Source: Paragonimus westermani (lineage: Eukaryota; Platyhelminthes; Trematoda; Plagiorchiida; Troglotrematidae). Taken from it: a stretch of DNA of 64,000 bases. The translations under genes were made by a program, and so were the position numbers. Of the stretch, positions 12,620-26,126 are shown piece by piece; position 1 is the stretch's first letter; each line of letters begins with the position of its first letter. The stretch spans positions 38,744 through 102,743 of the forward strand of contig QNGE01000759.1 in NCBI GenBank assembly GCA_008508345.1. Reading direction: 5' to 3'. The notes under the pieces are model-generated. The model saw only the letters and a program-made list of their open reading frames with translations. It was not told the origin of the DNA and did no database searches.

Positions 12620-15600
12620 GCAATATGAAGTCTGCGATCAGTTTTAAATGACATTCAACTTATACCAGCTGGACCGCTCCACTACTTACAAGCAAGTAGT
12701 GTAGTCCCAAAAACATTCGTCGTAAATGTGTACCTCTGAACTAATGAATTAATGGATTGAATTACTCATTTCTGCTACTTGCAACGATTCTGCTGCTTAA
12801 TCAGATTAGTACCGAGATCAAATCTCCTGCATTAAGCATACAACGAAAATCATGTGTGGAATAAACCGTGAAATATGTGGTTGTAGGACAAGTCTATGTA
12901 TGGTTGCACTCGGTAATCTTTTTTTATTATAGCCCTTCACATTATTACTACATTATATTATTGTGAATGAAGACTGCAAGCAACTGGGGATCATTGAGCC
13001 TGATAAACAGAGGACTTGATCATCCAGTTCTGTTGGTTGTACAATAATGTTGGCGGACGGAAATCTTAGTCTAACACCAGAGGTTCTAAACCGCATATAT
13101 CCCCATTCCACTATTCCAAAATACTTTGATCGAATTACCCAACTAAAGTTTTGGGATGGGATTGTAAATTTCATACGCGAGTTACCGAATAGTGCAATGG
13201 TTGCTTGAAGTTGCACACCTACGTCACTGTCCAACGAATAATCGTGTACTACTTGACGATGAGAAATAGAGTAATTTTCTAAATTAAGAAATGACCGCAA
13301 GCCATTCCACATGTTGATATGTACAGTTGCTTCACTGTAGATAGATTCCGGAGCTGACTAGATATTTCTACTCCGATCTCCTAGCCGCATAAAACCACCC
13401 TGTGTTGCCAGTAGGGCATAACGGTAGAGTGTGCTGCCAGGAATGTGACGTGAGGAACAACAGGTTGCCCGCTCTGTAGTTATTAGTCCGTTTCCGGTGG
13501 AGGCCCTTGATGATGATAAGAACTCAGTATAAACATCAGACCTGATGCAGGATAAAATACCCAGAACGGTCTTTGATTAGCAAGGTAAACTGCGTATACA
13601 ATAAGAAGATGTACGACATATTTCTTACAGTGGTAAATGCTGTGCCGTTAGATAATGAGTGGTAGGGATTTTATTGGAAGTATTGTGGTTGGTTGGGGAA
13701 CTATCAGTTTTGGAAACAAAGATTCAAATCACGAGTGCTGTTTGCTAACAGATGTTACCCTGACATGGTCGCCAACCACAGATTCTGTTGTAACTTGGGC
13801 CCTACCACGAAAGCTGTAAAGGTCTTACTGAAACACGCTTTGACATCAGAAGTTCTGTGTAATCCACCTAGAATAGAAACTGGTAACCACCTGGTTGCCT
13901 CTACTAGAACACACTACACACAAGTTCATACAACATGAGATCTGCGATATTACCTCATTCAACTTTAACAAAAACATGTTGATCATCATTCACATACAGG
14001 CTACCCTTAGGTTATGTTAGTGGCTTGATAAACGGGTAACTTCATCTACGTTGTATGTGCCTAAATTTGGGCAAATCTGTTTCGGTACTATGGAAACAGG
14101 GCGGACTTCTGAGAACAACTTCGGTAGTAAAATAAGTCAATCATGATGAACACCTCTGGACAACGGATGTTTAGGGTAACTCGTAAATATTTGAGATATA
14201 GCCTGTTTTCGCCTACCTAATGTGAATGGATTCAGTCCACCTCGGATATCCAGTGCAAACTGGCAATCCCAGTTGAACTCAGTCCATCCACCCTGAGGAG
14301 GTGAAAACAAACTATAACTCACGGGTATGCGCATTCTCCCCTCACAACCGACGTTTACAGAATTGGTGGCCCAGGGGACAAGAGTGCTGACTTGTAATGC
14401 GACTCGCTTCGATTTCCCATCCAGACCAACTTTATTTGATGAGACTAAGGAAGATTGAAACTGGTAACGAATTATCAACTTGAAAGTGAATATCAAGAAA
14501 CATTACAGACAGATTTGTAGGAAGGCTTAAAATGAATAACACGAGTTAGTTCTTGCCCAATAGTTTTCACGAAAACAGTTTCAACTCAATTTACTAAGCG
14601 CTGAGGACAGCTGCTCTCCACATATGCGTTTCAATGAACTCAGTAGGCATGTAAAATATAGCCCGAATTCGGCCATCCTGCGTCATTTAAACGCTTCTCT
14701 CTCGCCAAATCAAATGTTGTCTATGCCCGTAAATGCTAACACGGAGTGTATTACCTTGAAGAATCGGCGCGTATATGTGGAAAAAAGTTTGCCAAACCTT
14801 CACCTTGATACTGAAATTCACTTCAGGATCATGGACTTGTAAATCGTGTACGACTGACGAACAAGCTGAATAGGAAGTATGGATCTATGGTGTGTATCGT
14901 TCATTATACTATTTGCGTCGTTTCCTAAAGGCCTACTTTGCTTGTGTCTTACACTGTCAACTTGGCGTCAGGCGAGCAAGCTCTCAGTCTGGCTGATGTG
15001 ACAAAATCCACCTGAATCACTCGATGGTTAGACTTTGTCTGTGAGTTCCCACAGCCCAGACGTGCTACGACAAAGTCTTCTGCATTGGCATCAAGTCTTG
15101 TAAAGGTCTTCTGCTGTCGTCATCTCAGCATTCGGTCTGCTTCCAACGGATTCGTAACTGAAAAGAAATGTTTTGACTTAATTCATTTGAGATGTAGCTA
15201 GAAATCAACAAAATATGACAAGACGGGACATTTTAACTGGCATGTTAACCATCAGTTCTTGAAGCTTACGGGAACCAACTGATTAACAAGTTCACAGTAT
15301 TCCTTCTTGTTCACACTGGCTATCATCATTGCACACAAATAACACCGTGCCACTCGGTTGTAGCAGGTTCATTGATATCTGCTGCATTTTGTTGGTTATT
15401 CTGACTAATACTGACTTTTAACTGCGTCTCACAAGTTCGCTGTAGATTTGTAGCTCAATGATTGCCGACTTATCAATGGAAGCCTGTGTATTCATGCAGT
15501 ATTGCGACGGACCAACCGAACCGATAAGTCCGTTTTCGATATCACTATCGACATCACTTCTTCAATTGTCAAAGACTTATGCTGATATTATTAATAAGCC

Positions 15601-18600
15601 GCATTAATTCCTGCCATAGAATTCAGGTTTCTGTAAGTTTCACTGGAGTTTATTGGACTTCAGAAGAGGCTGTTCTGCTGGGTTCATATCTTTTGGTGTA
15701 ACTCAATCGCTTAGTTTAACATGACTAACCAATTCCCATCGGAAGAGTACTGGGCTTCTCGCTGACTTTCAGTTGTAACAAGCTTTCAACTGAACTCGGA
15801 AATTCTACTTTCAAGTGTGAAGTAAATCAGCCTCGTCTACAAATCTCTGCAATCTCTAAGGAGCATAATGTGGCGAGACATAGAAGACATACATGAGCTA
15901 CTTAACTATTAGTAAATAAATAGGCATCAACTAAACAAATTAATGACACACATAAACCATCCCTGGTAGTTGTATAAAAAACCGCTCTATATGTGTTTTG
16001 CATAGGTAGACGAATTCCCTGGTACCTGATTATTCATTGCTAAACTTGAACTGTCACCAGTTGCTCATCGCCTGAGAGTCAAGATACCAGCATTTGGAAA
16101 AATTCACTGCACATGGTGCGCTTACAAGTCGTTGAATGAATAGCGGAATGCCCCTTCTGCTGAAAACAATGAGAAAATATTAGCTCGTCTTGCTAACTTT
16201 GAAAACGTTTCTGTCCAAAAAGCTGATCTCAACAGAGTGAACGTCAAATAATTCTATACTTACCTACGCAGTTGGCAGTGGTTTTGACAATCTGGTTCAG
16301 TTTGATGATGACATCGTTTAATTGTCATGTAAAACATGTTGTCGTCCGAAGGCATACATTCTGTTTATTGTGCACTCAAACTCAGTCGCTATACAGCCTA
16401 CACTATGTTTGTGTTGATACGGTCCGAAGCAGACAGCAACTGACACCAGTAAACGAGAAGTCTGTTTCCCAAAACTTCGATTCACCAGTTGCGAACTCAT
16501 CACAACGCGAAAGAAAATGTAGTTAACAATATGACTGAGAAATCACCTAAAACCAGATCCGAAGAACTAGAATAACAAACACGTTATGATGCAACATATA
16601 AGTTGCGTAAGTAAAAATATTTTGAATTTGAAATATTACCGTTGCAGCCTTTTTGCATGCATCCTGTTTATAGCTTTGTGGGGCTAGTCAAGATTGTTGA
16701 AACGAAATTAAGGGCATAACCCAGCTTCCGGAAATAACACTACAAGCTCCAATTATACACGTATTTTATGTCTGAAAACCACAAAAAACTGTGATCATTT
16801 TAAAAATGGTACAAAAGTCACACTGTCTGAAGTGCGTGCAACACCAGTCGACATTTCTTAGTCAAAAATATGTCAAAATTTTTACTAAAACCCCGTGTGA
16901 CCCTTGAACCACCGTTTTTACACGCAATCAAGCGTTCGATAAGGTGTGTGAATTAAAATTGGTAGTAAATCACCAATGTACAAATTGTAGATTAAAATTG
17001 GAAAAGAATGATCTTAAATTGGATCTAAAGTGACACTCCGTGGTCACTAAGATAAAGGTGTTCCAGCTATTTCGCAACATAAGGAAATGACATATTCTCT
17101 CACTAAGGCTGTTTTCGGTTAACTGGTTGTATTAAAGGCAGCCTGATCAAAGTCTGACAAACATACAACTGACCAACGTTGTTAATTCTTATTCTGACAG
17201 GTCTTTGGTCGTACCCTCACATGAGCCCAACATGTTGTTGAAGCTGAAGAACCCAAAACAAGAAACGTTCTCCATGTGTAAATAAATTTAAGAATTATAA
17301 CACTGCCTATTGGTCGGTATTTTGAAGTAATTGATGAGAAGCATACCAAAATCGTACTTCTCACCTAACCAATCGTTCTTCAGTCGATTGCTTTTCATCT
17401 TAGTTCTACAATGGAATTTGGTGAGTTTTCTGCCGACTGCCTTACAGCGTTTGTGCACTAAGAGTCGATTGAGAACAAATCAAGAACATCACCTGCGCTC
17501 GTTGTGATTTCTGGATGTAGGGGAGTTTTGTGCATCATCATCCTTGCTCATCTTATAAAACACTGATGTCCAGCCAATTAAATGATAAAGTCTTTGTGGT
17601 ACTCCACACTACATATAGTGATGTTTTGGTTAAAGATCACGTGACCATGAACGTTCCGCATTTTTAGTGCTATCACAACCACTTGTTTTGACTGATTGCT
17701 ACACACTCACCTGGCCACACCAAGCTCGGTCTCATTCACTAAATTTTGGGTGGGAGTAACACAATGGATTTTAAGAAGGCAGCAAGATCATCACTCCCAA
17801 TACAAATAGATTAGTTATTGGTTTTGACCTCTCTCAAACCACACCACAAAACTACCACACTAATCTCATCCATCTTCCATAAAACCGCAGTGGACCGAAA
17901 GTAAGTTATCAGTGTATTACTTCACTTCAGCTGCCACTTTCATTCATCAAGATTCGATTGAACTGGACAATTGATTCGGTTTACCTGAATGAACCGACTG
18001 TTTGTATTTGTTCCGGTGTGGGGAACGCAATCGATTTTTTGGACTACAAACCTTTTCTATAACCCACTCATGTAATATCCTTCAAATGTAGTTGGCATTG
18101 TTTTACGCACACCAGTTGGACGGTAAACAGAGAATTGTATACATAAGTTAATGTTTGCTAGTCGCCATTCATTCTTGTTTGAATCGACTATACGGTAGTG
18201 GACCGCAAACATTCACTGTTGTTTCTCTGGTAGGGTTCCTGTAAGTAACACGTTACTCACCATTAGAAAGTAATAAGGCACATTTTTGGTCATAGGCCAT
18301 TAAACATGAAAAAATGGCAAGAAATGTGGCAAAATATTAATCATATCCCTCTGATGAATGCCCAAATTAAACCGGAGAATCTTTCTTGAGCACTTTGTGC
18401 TCATTGTTTCCACATATGTGCGGAAGAAGCGATTCTATCATTGATATACAAATAATTTCAATCACCGACCTTAACACCGGCAGTCGTAATATTGTTCTAC
18501 AAGAAGATTCTGTCATCAAATTTGGCCTGACAACCCCAAACTTTCAGAGTTGTCAGTGGTAAGTTTGTACGTTTAAACACGGTTGACACACAACTATGTG

Positions 18601-21600
18601 GCCTAAAATGCAAAGGAAGATCGTAATTGAGAGAAAAACTTGCTAGTTTTGCTATACTTGGGCTCAGTGGACAGTCTTGAAGAATCGCCAACATATGCAT
18701 GTGATATTTTTATCTCAAACAAGTGGTTGCGGTATCAAAGTAAGAAACTCATCATTGACATCTCTTGGAAACCGCAAGTGTCATGGTCAGCAACCAAAAT
18801 ACAGTATGAGGCATCTATGGTCGGAAAAAAACCTTTCACTTGAAAAGTTTCCGGAAAAAAGGGTTAAGCCAAAGCAAAGACTGACGTATACATACGAATA
18901 CACCATCACGAATATTTTCATGTTGCAACTGTTACAGTCGTTATTTAACTGGCCAGTATTTGATTGGGTAGTTACCTTCCATTCATCCGTCTGTGGTTTC
19001 CAGCAATGAAGAAAGTGGTGACTGCCAATTTCATGTGCGAACCAAGGAATAACTTTCAGTGTGCGCATTCAGACTGTACGTTGTTCGCGGATTTTATGAC
19101 TCACGAAATTTTAAAACCTGGGAAATGCACATGCAACAGTCTACCTATTAAGTGTATCCTAACTGTTCGTTAAGTATTGATGGTCACTGATACTAGTTTA
19201 TGTCTCCCAAATAAACCGGCTACATATCTCATTGAGCCGCCGCCCAAGATGACATTGGAATCACTGTAGCTTAAATCCAGATACACAACTGCTGGACAGC
19301 ATAAATACCAAACCCAATTTGGCTTAGGCATTAAAGCTTCCAGAAAAATGTAAACGGATGTCAATTCCTTCCTTCCAGATGCGTATAACTGAAATACAAA
19401 CGAAACGCGGAATTAGCTCAGCATTGCTCCATACCTTTCGAGAATGGTACACAGTTCTGAAATGCGTACATTGATAGGATAGACCAATTAACCGCTAGTT
19501 CGTACTCGTTGAAGGACCCATGGTCTAGATAGCGTAAAACAGGCCAAATGATGATAGACAAAACGCGTGCTTACTACATGACAACACATTCAGAGTTTCA
19601 GACGTGAAATAATTCTGTAGACCTTAGATGACAAACAGCCAATCCTCCAGCAGCCGGGATTTGTGACCTTTGATGAAGTATTCACCGTTAAGTAGCCTTT
19701 GTGCATTGTAGGTGCGTTTACCATAAGCATTGCTAATAGTGAAGTTCTTGCTGCCTTCTGCTGGAATGCGTAAAATAAACCAGGTTGGATTGGGAAGCTA
19801 ACAATAGGCGGTGATAATTGGATGGACGAACGCGTACAAACTTGCAAGGGAGAACCATCGTTGGGAGATAGACTGTCTGAGGAATCAGGATTCAAACCTG
19901 TCCGAACAACTTGTGTGAGGAGAAATTGGAGTGTTATGTCAGATTCGCGTGGTTGATCTGCTCCATCCACGTGTGAACTGTTCACAAACTTTCATATATG
20001 TGGGGTTCCTGATTAAGTGCTCAAGTTATTGCTATACCGATCGATGGGCAGTTAGTTTTCATATACTAAAGCATGAGTTTGGTCGGCTGTAATTACTACA
20101 TGATCTATTTTCGTGCTATGTTGAAATTACGCTTACGAAGCTTGCCATGGCGTTTATCAAACAGTGGTATGGTAGTTAGTTAAAACAGGCGATTTGTTTC
20201 ATGCTTTTCTTACAGTTCAAGCATTTTATGCAAACCACCCGTAAACAATCTTAAAAACACATCCACAACAATCATTTTTTCGCTTAAAAACGGTTTCACT
20301 AGAAAACAAACAGGGCAGGGAGGAATAGATGTCTCATGTTTTGGGTGATTCGCTGATGAGATCAAATATGTAAGGTTAATATGGGAGGGCTTCACCGCAG
20401 CAAAACAAACAAGACAAGGTCAGTCGAGTCAAACATAAAAGCAACGACAAATTACGAGAAGAGTATGAAACTACTAGAACCACAAAATTATACTGTTCCA
20501 TGATACCCACCCGCAGACCGACAAGATTTTTAAATACAAAGATGTTTCATTTCACCCGACTCGAGGACCGACGACTACAACTAGTGCTCAATGTGAGGAA
20601 CAAGCAAAAATGCTGGGACCCCACCTGGGATGTCACGTTTAGGTGACCGAAATGATTTTCAGGAGGGTAATCGCTTCCGCTTCAAACCACTTTGAACAAT
20701 CAGTTAACCAAAATAACTAATCATAAAGGCCTATATTCCGTTGTGTGCAAAGTTCTGCATGCAAGATTAGAGCCTATTTTAAATCGACGTACGCTATAAC
20801 TCGTGCAAACCACGCGTGAGGAATGATATTCATTGTCACCACGCTCTTCAGACAGTTCATCTTAACTTGAGTCCCTTCATCTGCCTTCTCAAGGAAGGTG
20901 ACGTTTGACAAACTCCGGATAACCGAAAGTGTTGAATTGTCTGTTACTGTGTACTTGTGTCCGCGATACTGCCACTTTATGAGCCCGAATGGACAAATGC
21001 AAGACTAATTTTCGTAAGGTTTCTTTATCTGGGTTTTGCATCATGTCTAGAACGTAGACGGGGATGGACAACCACATCACTGGAATCACATTGTGTTCAA
21101 CGGTCATTTATCATTTCCTGATTGAATTTAAGCTGCACCGTTAAAGATGCGAAAATTGTGAGCGAACGGTACTGAGGAGAAAAGACCAGTCAGAATTCCA
21201 GCGTTAGCGTGTTGGTAATTGGACCGGATTCGAAGAATGCGCCATCCAAATTGATAGCATCTGTTCCGCTATAACGCGATACTGACGGTATGCACCTAAC
21301 TCCTTCCCTCGAAACATCCCAATGGAGGTGAATAAACGGTCACACTGAGTGTCGACCATTTAGTCACGAACCTTCAGGTGATCTTGAACACATTCTACTA
21401 GCAAATAGGTTTTACGTGTGAAAAACGACGTGGCCAAATGTTTTCAGAGAAAATCCGTAATGCACTCATGTGATAGCCGATCAAGCACGGAAATCAATTT
21501 TACCTTGTGGAGTCCGGGAGTGTCTGGCATCACTTTTGCGCTGTTTCTGCAGCCTTATCAATATCCTATAAAATTGTGTATCAACGCCACGTAGGCCATT

Positions 21601-24600
21601 TGGTTCACTTATGACTGGAAGGTTGCAACCGGTTTCAGGTGATTTAATCGAGAGAGTAGCTTTCTCTTAAGTATATTACGTGATAAAATTTTATCTGTAC
21701 TCTCTAGTGAGCCGTGGAGGTGTCAGCACATGAGCTGAATGTTCAAGTTTTGAGGAACATGAATTTACATGCCGCGCTGCACCTCATATGCGCTTTGATT
21801 GTCAGTAGTGCATACGTCTGACAATTTGCCAGACATCGTTTTTGGTATTCCTAGGTGCTAGAGGGTTTCGCAATAAAGGAGAATTTGAATAACATAAAAT
21901 CGCCAGTTCGGATGAAAACTCTATATAGTAGACAGCATGAATATCCTAACTCTTGATAAAGCTCTATAATATAATAGAAGGCCATCATATTATTCAAATA
22001 GTGGGTTTGATTTAATGCTAAAGAACTCAGCTTCCAAGTATAATTGAAAAACTAAGCGGTTTGAAGAAACTGTAAAAAATATAAATTAAGCAAGTAGAAC
22101 TCTGGCGGATACAAAAACCTGTCGACGGAGCCACCTGAAAAACACAATTTACCGATTCATTTTGGCCTCGTTAATCGCAATCGGTGATATCCTTCCTAGA
22201 TGATCAGAAACGTAAAACAGAAGGCAAATACTGTCATTTTGTCACAGCCGAACAAGTCATGGAAACTAGAATAGTGACTTCTAGTGGATTACCTAAACGC
22301 AGCCGTAAGATATGATCAAAGCCTGGATCACATGCTACATAAAGGCCTTAAAAAACCATTTTTCATATAAGACGCAATCACAGGCAGAAATGGCAAGCGA
22401 CGGAAGACACCAGGCAAAACTGGCCGAGCAGTACGTGTTCATAGAATGCTTGGATTGACTTAACGCCATATTGTAGATTGGGATTTTAACTCATCAGGAT
22501 AAGTGCTCAGTCGGTAGAGTCATCCAACTGTTGAGAAAATAAAGACTTTACCCAATCTGGCCAGAATTTGCAGTCTAGGAAACTGTGCAAAATTAATGTA
22601 AATGGTGTGATTTTATTATAAAACTATCTGGATCACTCCCATTAAACTGCTCATATCGTCTGAAAACTCCAACTGAAGATACGGAAAAACAAGACAGCCA
22701 ACACAGCTTGGTTTCAATGTCCTAGCATCATGACGAATACCACCGAATTCTTATAAACCAGTTACCTGAGTGGGATGCTAGAGAGATCACTAACAGCCTG
22801 ACAGCTAACGGTTATACACTTGCCGACGTCAAAAACAGCCAACAACGGTCCCATAAAACTGAAAATTCCAAAACAAATTAAATTCAGCACAAACGCACGG
22901 CTCATCGAATAGTTGTTTATCTACCGAAAGTTTTAATGGCGCAAAAACCTAACCGAAGTATAGGAACACGAAAAGCTCTCTTCCAAATATTGTCACGTTT
23001 CGTAGAAGCAATGGTTCGTTTCACCGGTTAGTTCACACGAAAAAACATGCACAGTCCAATGCAGGCCTTTCCACAGATTTATTCCTCTGAAGTATAAGTG
23101 GAACTTCGTTGACCTCTTAGTAAACAAAACGTAATGATTTTCACTTCGAAGTCCTGGAAATACCTAGTTCAGCAGGTTAAAACACGCTTAGCCAAAATGG
23201 GTATACTCAAAGGCTGCTAGTTAGAAACACGTAGCGAGGAACATATTAAGGAACCTCCCAGAAAAAAAGAGAAAAAATTATCATCCATTGTCTAATCTCC
23301 AACAGATTTGTGATCGTCTGTTCCGAGATGGAGTCGTTTGTTTCTGGGACCACTCTTCAATAAGAGTTTGGCCGTTTTGTTCCGTTTTGTGTTAATTCTC
23401 CGACTTGCCATTGTTCAGCAAGTTAAGTGTGAAGAGCCAGAAGGCATGTAGTAGAAAGCTCTATTGAACTACACTGAAATGGCTTCTCAGTGGTTTGAAA
23501 AAGCCTATTGCTTAGGCGAGTAGTTCCTAATTAGATAACGCTGGCCATGAAGTAAATTGCTGCCTGTTATGACTGGATTCGGTCTTTTATATTCTTTACT
23601 TGGGCTATTTATGGAAATGAAGCCGCTGTGGGCCGCTTGTAGAAATCCGTAGTAAGCACTTTTGTAGTTAACATGGACAAGTTTTATCGGTCACCGTACA
23701 TCCCTCCGATATCAAAATAATCGATACACCGTATGCCGTTCTTTCGATATGAGCATGAAGTGAGTCAAGTTGTTAAAAGCATTCGAGTGTATAGGGCAGG
23801 ACCCCATCACATTCAGTCAACCGTAAAACGCCATCAAACAACTTCCTGTACATGTTTGTAATGTTCTTTGCCGTTATGCACCTTTTATAGAAATAAAGTC
23901 TTTGAGAGTGCAAGAGTTAAAAACATGACCCGAGTTGCAGCACTCAGAGCTAGCACAACAGAAGTCTGGTGGAAGTAAAAAATTGACTGACCACAACTCT
24001 GTGCAACCATCGTTATTGAACATGAGCAACCGATGAGAATACTTGGTGTTTCGATTGGTCTGTTAAAGAGTTGTTCTACCCACTTTAAGCTCTGGCAATC
24101 TTGAGCCACTTAACACCTACAACGATCTTCCTACTCTCTTCCAGTAAACTGAAGTGCACTCTATACTTCACATGTTCCGGTTTTCTTATAGACTCGTATA
24201 TACAAATGTCATATTATAATTTCAGTGAGAATTTGCAGACAATTGAGATATAATTCACAACCCTACTTTCCACCTCAATCCTATGTCCTAACCATGTGCA
24301 TTTGCAGGCTACAAGTCACTAAAGCTGATGACTGGTCGTTAACGTGATCAGCTCGCCCACATTTGAAACATCCTTTTACTCGGCTTATTTTGTCTCTCAA
24401 CTATTCTCCTCCAAATTAGTCGATATAATGGGGATGAAGAAGTATACCACGCATTTCACTTCCAGGTTACTGAGCAAATGATTTATCCGCTGGTTCAAGG
24501 GATCGCCCATGAGCGTTGGTTTACCTGGGTTGATTGTGAGCATCCGGCGTGCAACATTGCGCATACAAAACCGTCACTAATTAACCTCGTTATTAGAGCG

Positions 24601-24842
24601 AGTCGGTCTAAACGCAAAATTAACCGAATCCTCGATTACTCAACAATAATGTAAAATAACACCAATAGATATAATCGGACTAGGGACTCCGACCTGTCTG
24701 GGAAGTCTTATTCGAGGGGATTACCGATTGGAGTTAACAAGACAGTTACTGTGTCTCCTGTCGAGACAACCTGGCAACCTCACAAGCGAAAGTGGTAGAG
24801 AGTTCAGATACGATAATTTGGTCGTGTTTAGTGTGAGGTTAG
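12620..24842. other. Twelve kilobases with no supported gene
   Basis: Open frames of up to about 130 codons occur here (for example minus-strand frames at 12953-13312, 14137-14496 and 19590-19985). They carry no domain I recognise and are within chance expectation. A tRNA-derived SINE-like site sits at 14367-14416. The rest reads as intergenic or intronic DNA with unidentified old repeats. Confidence 0.4.
14367..14416 (+). repeat. tRNA-derived SINE-like pol III promoter
   Basis: An A-box-like TGGCCCAGGGG (14367-14377; 10 of 11 to TGGCNNAGTGG) is followed 39 bases later by a B-box-like GCTTCGATTTC (14406-14416; 9 of 11). The order and spacing match an internal RNA polymerase III promoter. No tRNA cloverleaf closes around it, so a tRNA-derived SINE remnant is more likely than a tRNA gene. 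Confidence 0.4.
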
Positions 24843-24896
24843 TGGCAAAGTGGTCAACATGGTCACCCCTTGAATGAGTAGTCGGAGTTCTAATCC
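24843..24896 (+). repeat. tRNA-derived SINE-like element or tRNA pseudogene
   Basis: TGGCAAAGTGG at 24843-24853 matches the A-box consensus fully, and AGTTCTAATCC at 24886-24896 matches the B-box at 9 of 11, with a tRNA-like 43-base offset. A G/T-rich leader precedes it. I could not fold a convincing acceptor stem, so a SINE head or tRNA pseudogene is the best reading. Trematode genomes do carry tRNA-derived SINEs. Confidence 0.45.
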
Positions 24897-25578
24897 AGGA
24901 TTTGGCAAGGAGGTGCACTAGTGATAAAATTTAAAAAGAGCAAAAATCGGGTTGAATGCTTCGTTTCGAGAGAAGAGACTGACTAGGAAGTCTATCTGAA
25001 GATCGAGTTTGTGCGTGAATGATGTTCAAATTGAAACCAGATGTGCGTTTCCCAATTCGAACAAACCCTAATGGCTAAATGCCACGCTGGATTACACTCA
25101 AATCTAAGGGGTGTAGGAGGTTTTCTAACAAAGACTCCGTAAAATTTCACATCAGCTCGAGGACAGAAGGTGCGTTTTTCAAGCCATCATGGTAAAATGT
25201 TCTCAACCTTCCTATTTCCAAACTATCTTTACGAACCACTTAGTTTTCTCTCTAAAGTGTTAGTACTTACAATTACAAAATGCCAGCATCCTGCTAAATC
25301 GATTGTGTCTGATCTTCATCGCGACCGGACCACTTGAAAGGGGTATGAAAACCAAGATATGTGTGACCTTATGATACGTGGATGGCGTAGGTATTTTTGC
25401 GTGCAGTTACGTATGTGTTTTCAATGTGTGTGTAGGTACTGGGTTAACTAAGCAATGTGACCGAACAAAGCGAGTAACCTCGCTCACGTTTTGTTACCGC
25501 TGCTTTCTGTTTGGTACGTTAATTCTGAGAGGCATTCTGACTTTAAATATACTTTCGTTGTAGATCAACTGCGTTTAG

Positions 25579-25677
25579 CTAGCACACAATCAAATCCGCA
25601 ATGCCCTTCAGCAGCGCTACCGCGCACGAACGTATGTGAGTAAATACGTTTATGGGATCCAAAAAGCGTTCGCCTGA
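25579..25677 (+). CDS. Weak candidate C-terminal exon
   Basis: After an acceptor-like GTTTAG ending at 25578, an open frame of 32 codons runs to TGA at 25675-25677. Its translation is rich in Gln/Arg/Tyr and looks like an amphipathic helix (NQIRNALQQRYRAR). A donor-like GTATGT at 25632 offers an alternative splice. No family is recognised, the exon is short, and no upstream exon was found. Confidence 0.15.
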   Translation, partial: LAHNQIRNALQQRYRARTYVSKYVYGIQKAFA

Positions 25678-25769
25678 TTAGGTGATTTTCGAATGCCTAT
25701 GTTGCCCACCACAGTGAAAGGAACAATTTATTTACATTTCAGCAGATTTGTCGATATATCGGGAAACTT

Positions 25770-26126
25770 ATGAGCACACTACTACTACCCTTGAGGCAGA
25801 ATTCAGTAAGGCGAACTATATTGCCAGAACCAAAAGTGTTTCTTTTAAGGTCATTTCCTCGTTGTACTCAAAGAAACCTTGAGTTCATCAGAAACGGAAC
25901 CAAAATTCTATCACTCTTGTCCGGTCTAGCTTTTGGACAGTTTTTATATAACTGTGTGAGTTCTGACTATCAGATTGCACGCGAATCTGAAGACAGTGTT
26001 TTAGAACACGGAAGGAATGCAATACCTAATAGCGTAACAGTGAGCAAACTAGAAAAAGTTTTACCGGCTGCTGAGAAGAATGACAGAAAATGTATCCTCA
26101 TCTTACATTCTTTCCTCTTTCGATAA
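25770..26126 (+). CDS. Hypothetical 118-residue protein, possible mitochondrial leader
   Basis: An ATG-initiated frame of 118 codons ending in TAA. A good acceptor (TTTACATTTCAG, ending at 25742) lies 27 bases upstream and the frame stays open back to it, so it could also be an internal or last exon. The first 50 residues are rich in Arg, Leu and Ser and poor in acids, like a mitochondrial presequence. One hydrophobic segment (KILSLLSGLAFGQFLYNCV) follows, then an acidic stretch. I do not recognise the family. No AATAAA was seen shortly downstream. Frames of this length occur by chance in this window. Confidence 0.22.
   Translation: MSTLLLPLRQNSVRRTILPEPKVFLLRSFPRCTQRNLEFIRNGTKILSLLSGLAFGQFLYNCVSSDYQIARESEDSVLEHGRNAIPNSVTVSKLEKVLPAAEKNDRKCILILHSFLFR

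Noticed and set aside
12953..13312. 119-codon minus-strand frame as a gene
   Set aside because: Length is within chance expectation, with no recognised motif, poly(A) signal or splice context.
19590..19985. 131-codon minus-strand frame as a gene
   Set aside because: No domain is recognised; length and composition fit a random frame in repeat-like DNA.
22499..22535. tRNA gene (GTGCTCAGTCGGTAGAGTC resembles a D-arm)
   Set aside because: No B-box or T-arm follows at the right distance and no acceptor stem closes; at best a fragment.
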